This document shows positions 48,859 through 59,520 of a stretch of 64,000 nt of DNA, in pieces. The notes beneath the pieces were generated by a model that saw only the letters and a program-made list of their open reading frames with translations, was not told the DNA's origin and did not search any database. The stretch comes from Poteriospumella lacustris (Eukaryota; Sar; Chrysophyceae; Chromulinales; Dinobryaceae). The stretch spans positions 5,631-69,630 of the forward strand of contig SMOI01000175.1 of NCBI GenBank assembly GCA_008000375.1. The letters run 5' to 3'. A program made the position numbers and the translations under genes. The number at the start of each line of letters is the position of its first letter. Within the stretch, counting starts at the first letter, position 1.

Positions 48859-50170
48859 AGGGTTTGGAGAGAGAGGTGGGGTCGGTCCCTGACGTGGTAG
48901 CTGTTGTGTTTACACGACACTGTGCCGTCTGTTGGGTGGTGGAAGAGGAGCACACACCACGACGTACACTGTACATAACAAGGAAAATCGATCGCTGGGT
49001 TGATTGTGATTGTAATCGTTCGTCGTTAATTGTATTATGGTGCGTGTCCGCGTTGTCCACTTATACTCAGAACATATTTAGGGAGAGAGAGGGAGAGAGA
49101 CAGGGCTTTGTAGAGGACGGCAGTCGCGGTCTTCTCTGCGGCGGGGATATATCGTGTGAAAAACAATATAACAAAAAAAAGCAATATATATATCTCAATT
49201 AATAAATCAACGACACCGTTGTTCGTTGCGGTAGGCACGGCGACGGACTTCCGCCACGGCCACAGAAAGAAGGAAGGAAAGCCGCTACACTTTCGTTCGG
49301 ACTTCTCGTCATTCGCCGTTGAGAACAACAAACGGCGCAGGGCAATGGTGCGGGATCCTCGCGGTTAACGAAACGAAACGAAACGAATGCGTGTCAGCCA
49401 TATCGTTGGCACGATGGGTTTATCAAACGAACGAAACTTGAAACAAAACAGGAGGACGAATTTCTCTCTCTCTCCGGAGAGAAACACGGCGAGGCGACAG
49501 TGACTTGGACAAGGAAACAAGGTTTGACGAGGTTCACTTTGTCCACCACCATCCATGACGACAGCTGCCATGAGCAACAGAATAAACAGCTTTAAGATCG
49601 CCTCGCCTAGTCCTGAAATCGACCGTTATGCGCACGAAAACGTCGCACAGAAAAGGGAAGGGCGGGGGGGGGGGAAGAAGGCAGAAGGGTCCCATGGCAA
49701 CGGGCCCGTTCGTAGACGAAAGAAAATCAAACGACACCAAATACTATTCCACTGCGTTGCCCAACAACGAATCTTTACTCACACGGGGGGGGGGGTGTTG
49801 GTGGCCCTTGTGGAGGGGAGGGGGAGAGAAAAGCGGGACGTTGGACCATAACGAAGGTTTGCAACACACAGAAACAGACACACAGACAGACGACACATTC
49901 ACCACATCACTCACAGACACACAGACAGACAGCAATTCTTGCACACAACATCGCCATCCCTTCCCTGCCATCGCCACTCCCAGTTCACTTGTTTACATAC
50001 ACACACCCCTTTCTTGTTGTCGGTTTCCCCTGTGACCATTCAGTGGTCACAAGATACCCGAAACACTTTCATGCAACAATTCTATCCACAAACGCTACCA
50101 GTCATGGTCACATGATAAAAAAGAAGAAGAAACGAAGCTTCCATGACCGTGAGGAGGGTACACGTTGCGT
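48859..50170. other. Long convergent intergenic region, purine-rich on the plus strand
   Basis: 1312 nt between the convergent membrane-protein and MYB genes. It is A/G- and A/C-rich on the plus strand with GGGGG runs (about 49666-49674, 49786-49796) and CAGACA repeats (49868-49932), so pyrimidine- and GT-rich in the MYB sense; it probably includes the MYB 3'UTR. No gene seen. Confidence 0.45.
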
Positions 50171-51552
50171 TTAACGGGAGCAGAAGTATGCGGTGGCGTT
50201 GTAGAAGTTGCTAATGGGAGGCTGAGGCTGTCCTGGCTGTTGTTGATGTTGTTGGTGGGCGTAATGTTGTTGTTGTTGCTGCTGCTGTTGTTGTTGATGG
50301 TATTGATGTTGTTGACCGTAGAAGAAGTGGCTCGCCATTGATTGCTGAGGCAACAAATGTGAAAACATGGACGTCTGCTGTTGTTGTTGATGGTGATGTT
50401 GTTGCTGTTGTACGGGCGGAGCTTGTGCAGCAGGTTTCATCATCGACCAATTCTCTAAGCCACAGAAATTCGTCGTGGCATTCGCCAAACCATTCGACGA
50501 GTTGGCACAGAATCGTGACGTCGCGTCCCAGTTGAAACAGTTGTTTGATTGTTGGCTGGGAGGAGTGGCATTGGAAGACTCGAAACAACTCATGTCAAAA
50601 TCTTCGTCGTCGATGGAGATGATGTCAAGCTCCATCAGTTCAGCAACCGACGCCTCGTCCATTTCGTCATCGTCATCCTCCTCATCCACTTTCGTCGCAT
50701 GGATCGGGGCGTTGTCTTCACGAAACACGTTATCAGGGCAAAGCTCTATTGGGAGAAGCGGTGATTAGGATGGAACAACCGTAGTGGAATAGGGCAACAC
50801 GGTAAACGTACCAGGAGAAGCTAACGAAGAGGAAGGCACGCCATGGATTGGAGACCAAACCGCCGTCGTATTCGCAACTTGACCCAACGGAACCGCAGTT
50901 AGAATTGTATCTTCATCGTCTGATTCAGAGTCCATCGTGGTCTGAGTGGTAGCAACGGACAATTGCTCAGCGTTACGACGGATCGCTTCTTCGACGATGT
51001 ACTTGTTGAACTCAGGATCTTGCAAGAAAGCATCGTCCAGCTTTCCGCGCAAACGAGCTCTCTCCGTGGCATGGAAGCGATTCTTAATGGCATTATCCGT
51101 TCGCCCGGGCAACATTTTGGCGATCTTGGCCCATTGATTGCCGATCTCCTTTTGCAAAATGATGATGATGCGGTCCTCATCGTCAGTCCATTCACCCTTC
51201 TTGATGCCTTCGTTCAAATGATTGTGAAATCTTTCCCGACATTGCTTGCCAGTACGTTCGGGCAAAGATTGGGCAACCAAGGACCCTGTTGTGATCAGAA
51301 GAATTTTGTAAGGAGAAGTGTTAGGAATGCAACACTTAATTTGAACGTACAATTCGTAGTTCCGTGAATCTCAACCAATTTGCGCAATAGAATATCCTCA
51401 TCTTCAGTCCAGGTTTCTAAAATGGAGTGGAAAGACGGTTAGGTCCTCCGAAGGACACAAAAAAATTAAGTTTCCTAGCGCAACTCACTTTTTCCCTTCT
51501 GACTCGAAATAATATTTGCAGTCATACGACTGTCACGATTTCGGCGCAACAT
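50171..51552 (-). CDS. R2R3-MYB transcription factor with glutamine-rich tail
   Basis: Four exons: 51552-51489, 51416-51351, 51285-50812 and 50745-50171 (introns 72, 65, 66 nt), 392 aa. Splicing builds two complete MYB repeats: KKTWTEDEDILLRKLVEIHG then NWSLVAQSLPERTGKQCRER, and KKGEWTDDEDRIIIILQKEI then NQWAKIAKMLPGRTDNAIKN. The regularly spaced tryptophans are present; the first Trp of the second exon junction (N/W) is only made by splicing, which supports the model. A Ser/Thr/Val region and an acidic patch (DEEDDDDEMDEASVAELM) follow, then a Gln/His-rich tail that may activate transcription. Sequence-specific DNA-binding regulator; targets unknown. It shares a divergent promoter with RPB5. 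Confidence 0.9.
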
Positions 51553-52014
51553 TTTTTCTCTTTTCTATCACCTGTAGCAGATATGCTATCAATACAAAAA
51601 TAATCAGGACTATTCTCTTTCCTCCTAAAATTTGATTGTGAGGTGCAATGCAGCTGTCTTGTTTTTCCTAATGACACTTCTCCACGTCGAGTTTTGGTAG
51701 CGTTCCGATCGTTGCACACTCCCCGAAATTTTGCTTGAACCGCAAAAACGCGTTTTCTGACCCCCTCTTGGGAACGCTTTTGTCACTTATCACTTGTCTG
51801 CACCAGCTTAGGTTGTCTTTTGTCCTTTGTCCAGCGTGACCAAGAACAAAAATCGACGACGACAAACGCGTCTTCACCATTCGCGGTTCGCTTGGGTTGA
51901 GATGAACAAGAGAGCTCCTTTTGAGGAAGGGGCACAAGCGATGCCGTCTCACAATTGTTCTACGTTTACCAGGAGTCATTTGTCGTTGTCATTCTTCATT
52001 TTCAGAACCCAAAA
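51553..52014. other. Divergent promoter region (MYB / RPB5)
   Basis: 462-nt head-to-head gap. An acceptor-like CATTTTCAG ends at 52005, 9 nt before the RPB5 ATG, suggesting a 5'UTR intron. The shared GTCAGG motif is not found here. Confidence 0.45.
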
Positions 52015-52650
52015 ATGAGCGGACTGGGGAACTTGAACGCTGAAGCGGCGAAAATGTTTCGTGTCAGAAAGACTTGCCTGAAGATGCTTCGTAAGAGAGG
52101 CTATCTCATCGAAGAGGAGGGTGCTTTGGACATGAACGCAGAGCAATTTCGATTGAAGTTTGGTGAAAATCCCTCTCGCTCTAGTTTGACCGTAAGGGCA
52201 GAAAAGAGCGATGACTCAAACGACAAAATTATCGTGTACTTTCCAGAAGATGAGAAAGTTGGTGTGAAACCTATCAAGGCTTACGCCGACCAAATGAGAG
52301 AAGAGAGTATTAGCAATGCAATTCTAGTCGTGAAAGGTGGCCTCACACCTTTTTCGAAGACTGCTCTAAAGGAAATGGCCAGAGGTGGTTACAATATTGA
52401 ATACTTCCGGGACATCGAACTACTGGTAGATATTACGGAGCATAAGCTTGTTCCTGAGCATGTCGTCCTGACTGATCAACAAAAGAAGGAACTTCTCGAG
52501 AGATACCGCTTGAAGCCTAACCAGCTGCCGCGTATTCAGTCTATCGATCCAATTGCCAGATACTTTGGCATGAAGAAGTTCCAAGTTGTGAAAATCATTC
52601 GTCCTAGTGAGACTGCTGGTCGCTATGTGACATATCGCATTTGTCTATAG
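52015..52650 (+). CDS. RPB5: RNA polymerases I, II and III subunit RPABC1 (RPB5)
   Basis: Common subunit of all three nuclear RNA polymerases; 211 aa, full length for the family. The N-terminal jaw domain (FRVRKTCLKMLRKRGYLIEE, then KIIVYFPEDEKVGVKPIKAY) and the assembly domain (LVPEHVVLTDQQKKELLERY, then LPRIQSIDPIARYFGMKK and GRYVTYRICL) are both complete. The ATG at 52015 begins MSGLGNLNAEA; an open frame 20 codons upstream crosses an acceptor-like site and is probably 5'UTR. Confidence 0.97.
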   Translation: MSGLGNLNAEAAKMFRVRKTCLKMLRKRGYLIEEEGALDMNAEQFRLKFGENPSRSSLTVRAEKSDDSNDKIIVYFPEDEKVGVKPIKAYADQMREESISNAILVVKGGLTPFSKTALKEMARGGYNIEYFRDIELLVDITEHKLVPEHVVLTDQQKKELLERYRLKPNQLPRIQSIDPIARYFGMKKFQVVKIIRPSETAGRYVTYRICL

Positions 52651-52994
52651 TTCTTATATATATAATTTTCTGCGTGGTGGCACCATGACACTTGTAAGGC
52701 GCGGCAATTTTTGTGCACAAAAAACGAAACAAACAAATAAATACTTCACGATGGCTCAAAGTTTCGTTGATTTGGTTCACGTCTTTTCGTCATAGCAAAC
52801 AACAATTTATGTACAAAGCAGCAACAACCAATAAATCAACTGTGCTGCGGATGCGGGTGCTCGGTAGCGGATGCGGGTGCTCGTCGGCGAGTCGGGACAG
52901 TTGGATAACACAGTGTGAAGTGGGCACACGATGTTCATCACCGCCACCCCTCTCCCGACGCGTACCAAAGTATCCGTGTCATTCAAACCCAGTG
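52651..52994. other. Intergenic region between convergent genes
   Basis: 344 nt of 3' sequence for RPB5 and TRAPPC2. It contains two copies of GCGGATGCGGGTGCTCG (see repeat). An AATAAA-like A-rich stretch lies near 52735. No gene. Confidence 0.5.
52847..52883. repeat. 17-bp direct repeat, period 20
   Basis: GCGGATGCGGGTGCTCG occurs at 52847-52863 and 52867-52883, separated by three bases, just downstream of RPB5 and before the TRAPPC2 stop. Confidence 0.85.
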
Positions 52995-53465
52995 CTATTG
53001 AAAAATCTTTTTCGCGAGATTTCTCATGTGAGCGTTGAAGTGCGGGCTGACGATGGGGTCATCAGCATTGGCGAAAGGATTCATGAGGTACTTCACATAC
53101 AATTCATGTGCTTCAACGAAGAATGTGCGGACTGCGTCTTCACTCTTGCCGGGATGAAGTAAAAGAAATATTTTCCCGCCTTGCGAAGCATATGCCGAGA
53201 CGGACAAGTAGTTAAACTTGTCGACTACTCGCAAGAATCTGAATCAACAACGAGAAAAAATCAGAAAACAGTCACATAACATCAGCTTCCATCATCCTTA
53301 CGTTGCAGAATTGGACCACAGGGCAGCATTATTAATCATATCCAAAGACGAGTATAGGATGAACTCGTGAAGGTAAGCAACATCGTCAAGGCCTTCACCT
53401 TGCTGACGACCGTACTCCAACTCATATAAAGGTTCAGCTTTTCCAACTATCATAAAGACCACCAT
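52995..53465 (-). CDS. TRAPPC2: TRAPP complex subunit TRAPPC2 (sedlin/Trs20)
   Basis: Small longin-fold subunit of TRAPP tethering complexes in ER-Golgi traffic. Two exons, 53465-53302 and 53238-52995, with a 63-nt intron (AAC/GTAAGG to GATTCAG/A), give 135 aa, the usual family size. Characteristic stretches: MVVFMIVGKAEPLYELEYG, LHEFILYSSLDMIN, VVDKFNYLSVSAYASQGGKI, FFVEAHELYVKYLMNPF and the closing ISP-type SPHFNAHMRNLAKKIF. Convergent with RPB5; an acceptor-like TTACAG lies 11 nt before the ATG. Confidence 0.93.
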
Positions 53466-53915
53466 GTTTCAACTCCTGTAACCCTGAGAATGGCAAAGTT
53501 TATGAATATCTGTTATCGTCGTTGTCCAATCTATCCGATCACTGTTGACGAAACAAATGAAACAATGCGTCCTATGTACATAGTTGTCACATGATATGAT
53601 TCGTAAATACAGTACCTGATTGTATCATGCATGTACACGTTAAAAGTCGAGTTTATAAATCAGACTTTTGATTGGAGCTGTTGCGAGTTTTCTCATGACG
53701 ATTCCCAAGGTGAAACGTTGAAGATCCTCCCGCAGCCGCGACCATTTCTGCCCTTCGGACGACCAATTTTTTAGCTGTCTCACTGACTTGTCTACGTGAT
53801 ATACCTGCACAATACTTTGTCTTTTCCTCCAGCAATCTTTGTTTGTATGGAGAAGTAAGAGTAAAGTATCGGGTCCCATAGTCAGTTTGCTTGTACTTGA
53901 ATCAGATTTTTCATA
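53466..53915. other. Divergent promoter region (TRAPPC2 / 5-phosphatase) with a minus-strand ORF
   Basis: 450 nt. On the minus strand, 53653 to about 53900 is open and reads partly protein-like (TLTSPYKQRLLEEKTKYCAG, SRRQVSETAKKLVVRRAEMV), but has no early ATG and no joining exon, so I do not call a gene. A GTAAGA at 53855 and an AG at 53905 could bound a 51-nt 5'UTR intron of the 5-phosphatase gene. Confidence 0.3.
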
Positions 53916-55925
53916 ATGTTGACGAACGGAAAGACAGCCAATCTCAAGGATATCGTCTTGAAGAAGCGCGAGCCTGAGCAGCTGAAGCTATTCGTGACGT
54001 CATGGAATATGGGAAATGCTGAACCAGCTGGAATGGAAAACATTTTTGGTTCTCCAGAAGAAATCAATCAATATGATATGTACGCCATCGGTTTGCAGGA
54101 GTCGACCTATAACATCAAGGGTAGCGAGGACACCATTACTCACTTGCAAAATAGATTAAAGAGCATTTTCCGCGGATTCTTTGTGGTAAGAAACTATTCA
54201 ATTGATTTCTGACGACCGAAGAATGCGTTAACCATTGTGACGATTCAATGCAGGTCCAACACTGTTACCGCGCTCAGCTGCAATTGTACGTGTTTGCGAA
54301 AGAATCTCTTCGACATCGCATTAGTGGTGTGGAGCAAAGTATCGAAAACACTGGATTTTTGCATGTCTTCCCCAACAAGGGCGGTATCTTGATCACCTGC
54401 ATCGTTGACGGGACGAAGCTTGCATTTGTCTCTTGCCATTTGACTGCCCACGAAGGTGTCCATCACTGCGAACAGCGAAATGCTTCTATTGTTGAAATTC
54501 TTGGCGGTGTTCGAGCTGGCGATAAGCGTATTGATATCACCGAACAGTTTCATCACGTCTTCTGGATGGGAGACATGAACTATCGTGTTACTTTCGACGA
54601 CTCTACGCCAGAGAACACCAAGAAGAACATCGCTGTGCTCAATCGTGTCGCAAGCAAGAAGATGAATCATGTCGACGCGAAGGATATCGTTGTTACTGTT
54701 GATGAAGAAGAAGCCTTTGCGGGCATCGATGATGAAGATGATTCTGATTCCGAGATCCCAACGAAAAAAGCCGAAAGGTAAGTGACGTCCCCCACCCCCA
54801 TTTCGCAATGCCTGCAATTGACGATCACATTTCAACAGAGCCGCAAACAACAAAAAGATCATGGAAATGATATCGAAGGAACAATGGAAGGAATTGCTGG
54901 AGCTTGATGAACTTAACCGAGAAATCAAATCCGGACGCGTGCTGAATGAGTTCGTGGCTCTGCAACCTGCCTTCCCTCCCACTTTCAAGCGTATGAGAAA
55001 CCAGGCCATCCCACCTCGTCAGACTCAGGGCTTGCTGAAGTGGAATTTACGCCGTGCATCGACGACAGGAACAGAAGATGCCCGGGCTGCGCCGGAAGAG
55101 CGCACTGTCGCGGATTTTTACCATGAAAAGAGATATCCATCGTTCACTGACCGTATCCTTTACAAATCGATGAAGACCTTTGATGGTGACATTCTTCCTG
55201 AATTCTTCACGTCTTGTGAAACGGCAATGAGCTCGGATCACAAGCCTGTGCGCGCAGGATTTGCGGTCAATCTTACGAAAGGCCGGTCTGATATCTTCGT
55301 GCATCGCATGGTCGTTGGGCGACGTAACGATCGTGTCCATGGACACAAGCTTCGTCTCCTGGTGAGCGATTTGAAAGGAAGAAACTTGGAGGAGATGGAT
55401 TCTCAGCTCTTTGGTGGCGGATCGGACCCGTATATCATTGTGACATCGGATCCTCCTTCGTTGTTGCTTCACCGTGACAAGATTCGTGACTATTACGAAG
55501 GCGTCAAGAGCAAAGTCATCAAGCACAACTTGAATCCCGACTGGAAAGAAACCTTGGTACTGAACCTTGCATCGGTTGATTTTGAAGGCCTTGCTCGTAA
55601 TGCTACGTTGATCTTCCAAGTTTGGGATGAAGACACGTACAATGCCGATGATCTGATTGGTTGCATCACCCTTCCTTTGCGTGATGTGCTCTTGGGTATC
55701 GCCGAGCGTGGTGAATTCCGTTTCGACGATGTTCTTCGCTCGAATTCGGAAGTTATGGGTCAGTTGTCTGGAACTATCCGCCTGGATGGTAACCTTCAAG
55801 ATGTGCTTGATGACGCCCAGGCGATCACCGCTGACCGTGGTCATACCAACAACTTCTTGTCGTTGGCAATAGCTGAGCGTGAACAAGCGAACTCCAACAA
55901 TGGCGGATGCTGCGTCATCAATTAA
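53916..55925 (+). CDS. Inositol polyphosphate 5-phosphatase with C2 domain and CaaX-like tail
   Basis: Removes the 5-phosphate from phosphoinositides or soluble inositol phosphates. Three exons: 53916-54185, 54254-54777, 54839-55925 (introns 68 and 61 nt), 626 aa. Catalytic motifs of the family are all present: TSWNMGNAEP, QESTYN, SCHLTAHEGVHHCEQRN, FWMGDMNYRV, PSFTDRILYKS and SSDHKPVRAGF. An acidic insert (EEEAFAGIDDEDDSDSE) precedes the second intron. A C2 domain follows (about residues 460-590: HKLRLLVSDLKGRNL, GGSDPYIIVTSD, WDEDTYNADDLIGCITLP) with Asp residues that may bind calcium. The protein ends GGCCVIN; CVIN has the form of a CaaX prenylation box. Membrane recruitment by C2 plus lipid anchor is inferred. 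Confidence 0.92.
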
Positions 55926-56845
55926 ATGTCTCGCAGTTGAAGAACGTGGGTCGACCCCTTCCCTTTTCCTCCGTCGGTTCGGCTGTTTTGCATCGTCTCT
56001 TTGTATTGATGTACTACCTGCGTTTGTTCTCGTTTCTCAGTTGTACGACGTTTTTTTTTTTCTGTGTCCCTTTATGAAAATGAGTTTTCTTCTTCTGCGT
56101 TGCCTGCCAGACGGACTTTGTCAGTTTGTAATTCTCGTTTGCTTTCGTGGCGAGAAAGGTGTCTTTTGTTTTTTCCCCTTCGGCAGGCGTATCGTCCTTT
56201 GGGTGTCATTTTCGGGCTGGCTGTTCTATGTATTCTTCGATTTTGTAGTTCATGGAGCGGTGATTCATCGGGGGCACATTGTTATTTATCCTCCCATTCG
56301 TTTTAGGTATCGTTTATTTATTTCTTGCATTGGTTGGCCCCTTTCTTCACATTTATTAACGGACTATGGTGCTTTCCATGTTGGTAGTATGAGTGACAAA
56401 CGAGCAGATGGCAATCTCAACTACCCCTCCCACCTAAAAAAAAAAGAGAAGATATTTTGATAAGCTTGCGCATAACTACTACTGTTTTGACTCCCACACC
56501 AAGTGTTCAATATTTGATTTGGTAGCACACCAACAGTCTACATACTACATACCGGTACATACAGTCCACAGGGCCGTGCAGTTCCCAACCCCGGGAACAA
56601 CAGTTTTAGGTAATCTGGCGATCTGGGTGGTTTGGCGTGGTTGGGTGTGGCTTGCTGTGTCTTGGTGGCATTGTGTGGCCACTGGCCAACGGAGCATCTT
56701 TCTGGTGTCGGACTGGCTCGGAGTTGCATTGGAGGGGCAAAGATCTGTTTCTTTCAAGTTGAAGTTTATTGTGTAGCTTCTCACTTTTGTATTCTGCTAG
56801 AGCTTGTTGGGATTCCTTACTGTTTCAGCATTTGCGAAAGGAAAC
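55926..56845. other. Intergenic region, 3'UTR of the 5-phosphatase and leader of the MFSD1-like gene
   Basis: 920 nt. The first half is T/C-rich on the plus strand and looks like a long 3'UTR. A typical acceptor (CCTTACTGTTTCAG) ends at 56828, 17 nt before the transporter ATG; a GTAATC at 56608 could be its donor, giving a 5'UTR intron of about 220 nt. Confidence 0.45.
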
Positions 56846-58561
56846 ATGTTCACACAACCTGAGATTATCAAAACTAAAGCCGAATCCAACTGGCGTTGGG
56901 TCGTGCTGTTTTTCACTTGCATCATGATGATTGGTAACTACTACTGTTACGATATTCCTGCTGCTTTGAACTCGCAGATGGACGAATACTTCGGAAAGCC
57001 TTCGGATTTCCAGACATTGTTTTCTCTTCTGTACACTGTCTACTCCATTCCCAACGTCATTTTGCCTTTCTTTGGAGGTTACTTCGTTGACCGTTTGGGT
57101 GTGAGAACCTGCATGTTGGTGTTCGCCGTGTTGATCTCTGTTGGCCAATTGACTTTCGCCATTGGTTTGAGTGCGAAGTCCTGGCCCTTGATGTTCTTGG
57201 GCAGAGTTATCTTTGGATTTGGTGGTGAGAACTTGGGTGTTGCGAACAGTGCCATTCTGTCGGTGTGGTTTAAAGGAAAGGAGCTTGCTTTCGCTTTCGG
57301 CTTGAACTTGTCGATTGCACGCTTGGGTTCAGTGTTCAACAACTTGTTGTCTCCTGCATTGGCCAACGATTTCAACATTCAGTTCGCCTTGTGGTTTGGT
57401 GTGATTTTGTGCGCCAGCAGCATTGCCTCTGTTCTTTTCATCGCTTCTGTGGATCGCTACCTGGACACAGTGTTGGAAGACTCCAACAAGAGAGAGGGTC
57501 TTCTTTCCAATGTTGCTGATAATGATGACGAGAAGGCTGAGCGCAAGAGAATCCGCTCGGTTAGCACTGAGAGCGTTGTGGAGAAGGTCAAGTTTTCTGA
57601 CATCTTCAATTACAAGCAAGTGTTCTGGATCTTGGCGTTTATTTGCGTTATTGTGTATGGTAAGTGTGGCATACCCTCGCCTACATTGTGTTTATCATGG
57701 TCGCCTTATTTTCGTTTTCATCGTTGAATAGGTTGCGTTTTGCCCTTCAACAACATTGCTTCCGCCTTATTGTTGGAGCGCAACTACTTCATTGAGAATC
57801 CCAGTGACTGTACCTTGATTATGCCTGATCAGTGCGAAACTGTTCCTGGAAACGGACCAATTCCCATCTGTCCCACGTCCAAGTGGTACCAGCCTCCTAT
57901 TCCCACCACTATCACGTACAGCAGCATCGACTGCTCGGACTCCTACTACAAGACTGATTGCACACCCACTTACTGTACTCGCCAATCCGATGCTCAAGTT
58001 CAAGCGGGCACAATCATGTCTATCCCATACATCATCTCTGCTTGTTTGAGTCCTTTCCTTGGTGGCTTCGTCGATCGCTTTGGTATGCGCGGTATCATTG
58101 CCACGATTTCGCCTTTGATGTTGGTTATAGTCCACAGCTTCTTGGGTTACTCCAACTGCAGCCCTGTTGGACCTTTGGTTGGTCAGGGTTTGGCGTATTC
58201 TGGTTTCGCATCTGTGGTTTGGCCGTCAGTTGCCATGGTTGTGGACGATCACTTGGTTGGTTTGGGCTACGGTATTGTGGTCAGCATCCAGAACATGGGT
58301 TTGGCTGTGTTCCCTGTCATCATTGCCTCCATCTACTCTGATGCTAACAATGAATACATTCCTACCGTTGAGTTGTTCTTCGTGGTGTTGGCTGTGGTGG
58401 GCACCTTGATTGGTGTGTACTTGAACTTCTACGATCACTTCTTCCTCAACGACTTGCTCAACGCTGGTCGCAAGGCCGAGCCTGCTAAGGAGCGCCAGAG
58501 TGAATCGTTGCCTGCGATGAGCAATCCTATGCGTTTGGAAGGTGATAGCGACAACATTTAA
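56846..58561 (+). CDS. MFSD1: MFSD1-like major facilitator superfamily transporter
   Basis: Two exons, 56846-57659 and 57732-58561, with a 72-nt intron (TATG/GTAAGT to GAATAG/GTTG), 547 aa. About twelve hydrophobic spans in two halves separated by a charged loop. Family features: WRWVVLFFTCIMMIGNYYCY, DIPAALNSQM, the MFS loop GGYFVDRLGVR with its second-half copy GGFVDRFGMRG, and GRVIFGFGGENLGVANSAIL. MFSD1 relatives export dipeptides from lysosomes in animals, so an endomembrane peptide transporter is the best guess. A Cys-rich loop in the second half (DCTLIMPDQCETVPGN, then CSDSYYKTDCTPTYC) is probably luminal with disulfides. Codon bias suggests strong expression. Confidence 0.88.
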
Positions 58562-59520
58562 AGAGTTTTGGCGGCGAACGATGGAGGAATGAGGCATGGT
58601 AGAGAGGAAAGTGACTCTTCGGGTAGTTCACTGGTAGGTAGGTAGTGTAGGCTACATCATTTTGTTTTTTTCGCTCATTGCGAGGTACTGTCGCTTGCCA
58701 GCACAGTGCCTCGTTTCATTTTCTTGCATCCATTTGCTTTGTTAGATATGTGATACCTGTATTGTGTTTTGTATGGGCGTTCGTGGTTTCGTGCGCAGTT
58801 TGATGCTGCAAAGGGGGTGTTCCTCGACGTGCCTGGTACGAACCGTGATCCTTTTCACTCTCCCAAGAGCACCGAAAAGAGCTTTAATATAAAGAAAACA
58901 CAGTTAATTATATTTCTATCAACCGCCTGCGCAGTTTTGAAGCTTGGCGATTCACTGGGGAGGATCATCATTGCAGGTTGAGGGATCGGTCACTTCCTAT
59001 ACCATGGTCAATGCGTGTGACGGTATAGATGGCGATCCTGTCGATCTCAGGTGCACATTCCCATTGATGTTGCCTTGCTTCTTGTCTGTCATGCGATAAG
59101 AATTGTTGTACAGTCGAGCGACAATCACTATCACGGTCAAACACACGGCATCGTTGAGCATTCCCTTGTGTCGGCAAGCGCGATCCCACTACACCAGAGA
59201 GGTCAACAATACGATGTCAGAATATGTAGCAAAGGAAGTTCATGCATTGAGATGAAATGGACTCCTGCGATGGCATATACAGTACCTCGCAATGAGCGAG
59301 AAACGATGGTGGTGATGTTGGTGAGCGATAGTCGTTAACAATCCTGTAACTTTGGTGGTCAGTGCCAAGCGGGGCTCAGTTTACATCGTAGAATCTCCTC
59401 CCTATGGTCGCTATATTTTGATGTTTGAAAAACATTGATGGGTTTGGTGGGGTCAACAACGGTACACTTATGGATTATGGATTACAGAACAAACCAAGGG
59501 GGTACAGGTGTCGATGATCA
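58562..59520. other. Intergenic region between convergent genes
   Basis: 959 nt of 3' sequence for the transporter and the F-box-like gene. Several short frames on both strands, none protein-like; no RNA gene or notable repeat seen. Confidence 0.5.

Noticed and set aside
53653-53900. Possible minus-strand exon with protein-like stretches
   Set aside because: No start codon and no upstream exon; an intron joining it would have to run into the 5-phosphatase gene on the other strand. Kept only as a note.
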